64,000 nt of DNA, from positions 86,254 to 150,253 of the forward strand of contig NZ_QWGR01000012.1 of NCBI RefSeq assembly GCF_003576475.1. Direction: 5' to 3'. The translations under genes and the position numbers were made by a program. Under the pieces are notes generated by a model. That model searched no databases. It was not told where the DNA came from and worked only from the letters and a program-made list of their open reading frames with translations. Source of the DNA: Maribellus luteus (GTDB lineage Bacteria > Bacteroidota > Bacteroidia > Bacteroidales > Prolixibacteraceae). Below are positions 61,845 through 64,000 of this stretch, piece by piece (position 1 is the first letter of the stretch; each line of letters begins with the position of its first letter).

Positions 61845-63875
61845 ATGAAAACTCTACTAATGCTAGCTCTTTTGTGTGTATTCTACATCACTTCTGTGGG
61901 ACAAAAAAGCAAAATCAAGTTTGGAAAGATTGATGAGAGTGACCTCAAAATGCAGGTGTACGAACCAGATACTTCGGCAGTGGCTGTTATCTTATTTGAA
62001 CAGGGGAAGAGTGAAATAAAGTATGATCAATCGAACGGATGGAAGCTGCTTTTTACCAAACATCAGCGAATAAAAATACTGAAGCAAGAAGGAGTGAGTT
62101 ACGCCGATTTTCAAATTGGGCTGAGTTCTAATAAAAATAATAGCGAGGAAGTTAATGGATTAAAGGCCGTTACTTTTAATCTGGAAGATGGGAAAGTGGT
62201 AAAGACCGAACTGGACAAAAAAGATGTCCATCTGGAGGAGGTAAACAAGTATTACCAGCTTCAAAGTTTCTCGTTGCCCAATGTGAAAGCCGGTTCGGTT
62301 ATCGATGTGGTTTATACGATCGATTGTAAAGCTTTTTTTCGGAATATGCGCCCCTGGAGGTTCCAGCATTCTATTCCAACCGTGTTTAGCGAATACGAAG
62401 TGCAAATTCCGGAATATTTCAGGTTTCGTAAATTTGCATTGGGTTTTGAAAGTTTTACGCTTGCCGAGGAGACTACCGTATCCGACAAAGTTACTTTAAT
62501 GTCGAAGTCAAGAGTGAGTAACGGCTCTTTTAGTGGGGTCAAAACAGAATTCAGCTCAGATCTTGTAACATTCAATTCAGCCAGGTATCATTTTATTGCC
62601 GAGAATGTACCCGATTTTAAAGAAGAGGCATTTACATCAACGGTCGATAATTACATTCAACAGGTTCAGTTCGAGTTGCAATACGTCCAGTTTCCGGGAG
62701 ATAAATTATACTCTTATGCCGAGTCGTGGGAATCCATCAACAAAGAACTAAGCGATGATGAAGATTTTGGGAAGATTGTTTTTGGCCCGGTGAAATTTCT
62801 TCAGGAAGAAACCGATGCATTGATTGCACGTGCAGGCAGCAACCGGGAAAAAGTGGAAATACTGCTTTCGCATGTTCGTGCCAATTATAAGTTTAACGAT
62901 TTGCGAAGAATTTACTCCAAGGGGCTTCGAAGTGTCCTGAAAGATAAAAACGGGAATGTGGCGGACATTAATTTTTTGCTGGCAGGTTATTTAAGGTCGG
63001 CCGGCTTCGATGTAAAACCTGTTGTTTTAAGTACGCGCGAGAACGGTGCCTTTATTTTCCCCACCGTAACCGGTTTTGATTATGTTGCTTTGATATGCGA
63101 TGTTGACGGGAACAAGGTACTGTTAGATGCTGCCAACAAATACAATGGAATTAACGAGCTCCCTTTCGAATGTTTGAACGGTAAGGGACTGATTGTTGGA
63201 AATACCAACCCTGAATGGGTGGAGTTAATGGAAATCGGTAATTCGACCGCCAATTATATTGCAACGCTCAATGTAGAGCCCGACGGGAAGTTATCGGGCA
63301 GCGTGGGAGTGGCACGTAATGGATATTCGGCACAGGCTTTCCGCAATAAAGTTGATCAGTTTAGCAGTGTCGAGAAATTCACCGAAGATTTTGCAAAAGA
63401 CAACCAGGACTGGGATATTGCTCTGCACGAGATAAACGGGTTGAATTGTTTGGAGCCCAGGGTGGTAGAAAAAATGGAGCTTTCGGTGGGCAATAAAAGC
63501 ATTTTTGCCGGAGACAAAATATATGTTTCTCCCATTATCTTCAATACAATGGACGAGAATCCTTTTAAATTAAAGGAACGAAAGTACCCGGTTGACTTTG
63601 GCTTTACTTTTAAAGAAAATGAAATGATCGTACTCAACGTCCCCGAAGGATATGTGGTGGATGAACTTCCTGAAGCTACCAAAGCCGGGTTGCCTGATAG
63701 TAAGGCCGTTTTTATGTTCTCGGCTAATAAAATAGGAGAAAAACAAATTCATATAACCACTTCTTTAACAATCAATAAGCCGGTAATGCTCGCAGAAGAC
63801 TACGTGAATCTGAAAGAGTTGTTCAATATGATTATTGAGAAGCAAAACCAGCAAATCGTTTTAAAGAAGATATGA
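61845..63875 (+). CDS. DUF3857 protein with degenerate transglutaminase domain
   Basis: 676 residues from the ATG at 61845 (MKTLLMLALLCVFYITSVGQ signal peptide). The open frame reaches 61782, but the first 21 residues add nothing. A DUF3857 beta-rich domain spans about 45-235, a transglutaminase-core-like region about 270-410, and a C-terminal DUF2569-like or beta region follows to the end. In the core the usual catalytic Cys position is NVAD (KDKNGNVADINFLLAG), and the His position reads FDYVALI, while LLDAANKY keeps the aspartate. It therefore looks catalytically inactive. A stem CCGGGA/TCCCGG lies at 63896-63911 after the stop, without a T-run. Confidence 0.87.
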   Translation: MKTLLMLALLCVFYITSVGQKSKIKFGKIDESDLKMQVYEPDTSAVAVILFEQGKSEIKYDQSNGWKLLFTKHQRIKILKQEGVSYADFQIGLSSNKNNSEEVNGLKAVTFNLEDGKVVKTELDKKDVHLEEVNKYYQLQSFSLPNVKAGSVIDVVYTIDCKAFFRNMRPWRFQHSIPTVFSEYEVQIPEYFRFRKFALGFESFTLAEETTVSDKVTLMSKSRVSNGSFSGVKTEFSSDLVTFNSARYHFIAENVPDFKEEAFTSTVDNYIQQVQFELQYVQFPGDKLYSYAESWESINKELSDDEDFGKIVFGPVKFLQEETDALIARAGSNREKVEILLSHVRANYKFNDLRRIYSKGLRSVLKDKNGNVADINFLLAGYLRSAGFDVKPVVLSTRENGAFIFPTVTGFDYVALICDVDGNKVLLDAANKYNGINELPFECLNGKGLIVGNTNPEWVELMEIGNSTANYIATLNVEPDGKLSGSVGVARNGYSAQAFRNKVDQFSSVEKFTEDFAKDNQDWDIALHEINGLNCLEPRVVEKMELSVGNKSIFAGDKIYVSPIIFNTMDENPFKLKERKYPVDFGFTFKENEMIVLNVPEGYVVDELPEATKAGLPDSKAVFMFSANKIGEKQIHITTSLTINKPVMLAEDYVNLKELFNMIIEKQNQQIVLKKI

Positions 63876-64000
63876 TTCTGAAATAATTTATTTCGCCGGG
63901 AGCTGTCCCGGAAGTTAATACTGGTAGCTGTTGCACAACCCTCTAATTTTTAAGTACCTGTTAAAACTACGAAGGGGAATAAGCTGTTTCTCGCGTTTTT

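Overview
The window is a stretch of a Bacteroidota chromosome. The evidence is a SusC/SusD pair controlled by an ECF sigma factor and a FecR anti-sigma factor, a complete moxR/Bat aerotolerance operon, eukaryote-like TCA enzymes, GH92 and GH9 glycosidases, NEW3, DUF3857 and DUF5000 proteins, and promoters close to the Bacteroidota TAnnTTTG type. Marinilabiliales (Prolixibacteraceae-like) is my best guess; this is inference, since no rRNA or tRNA gene is visible.

Layout. 1-6.5 kb: 3' part of an AddB-like nuclease, a trmD/M14-peptidase pair, an Hsp20 gene, and an araD-araB arabinose pair without araA. 6.5-14 kb: a 164-bp MITE-like element, an exported GH9 cellulase, a glycosyltransferase, an exported creatininase homologue, a Crp-like regulator, YceI and a pirin. 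14.1-20.9 kb (minus strand): the oxidative TCA branch in the order acn, NADP-type isocitrate dehydrogenase, a GxxExxY gene, an E. coli-type isocitrate dehydrogenase carrying NAD-type cofactor residues, and citrate synthase. Two palindromic insertions interrupt this run, one of them carrying the GxxExxY gene. 21.4-24.5 kb: an ABC-2 exporter with a NEW3 protein. 25.2-34 kb: the Bat operon (moxR, DUF58, DUF4381-like, batA-batB-batC-batD-batE), with short repeats in several junctions and a REP-like palindrome inside one reading frame.

34.3-36.3 kb is a gene-free mosaic array of about 0.2-0.3 kb repeat units built from nested inverted repeats. Another copy lies at 38.9-39.1 kb, so the repeats bracket three AT-rich genes of unknown function (one membrane protein, two lipoproteins) that look acquired. 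39.2-48.2 kb: a VOC protein, a tricorn-like S41 protease, an orphan FtsX-type permease, a small GNAT and a Na/Pi cotransporter.

48.5-61.5 kb (minus strand) is a polysaccharide utilisation locus: ECF sigma, FecR, SusC with an STN domain, SusD, two surface lipoproteins and a GH92 alpha-mannosidase. Alpha-mannose glycans are the likely substrate and transenvelope signalling the likely control. A DUF3857 protein with a degenerate transglutaminase domain closes the window.
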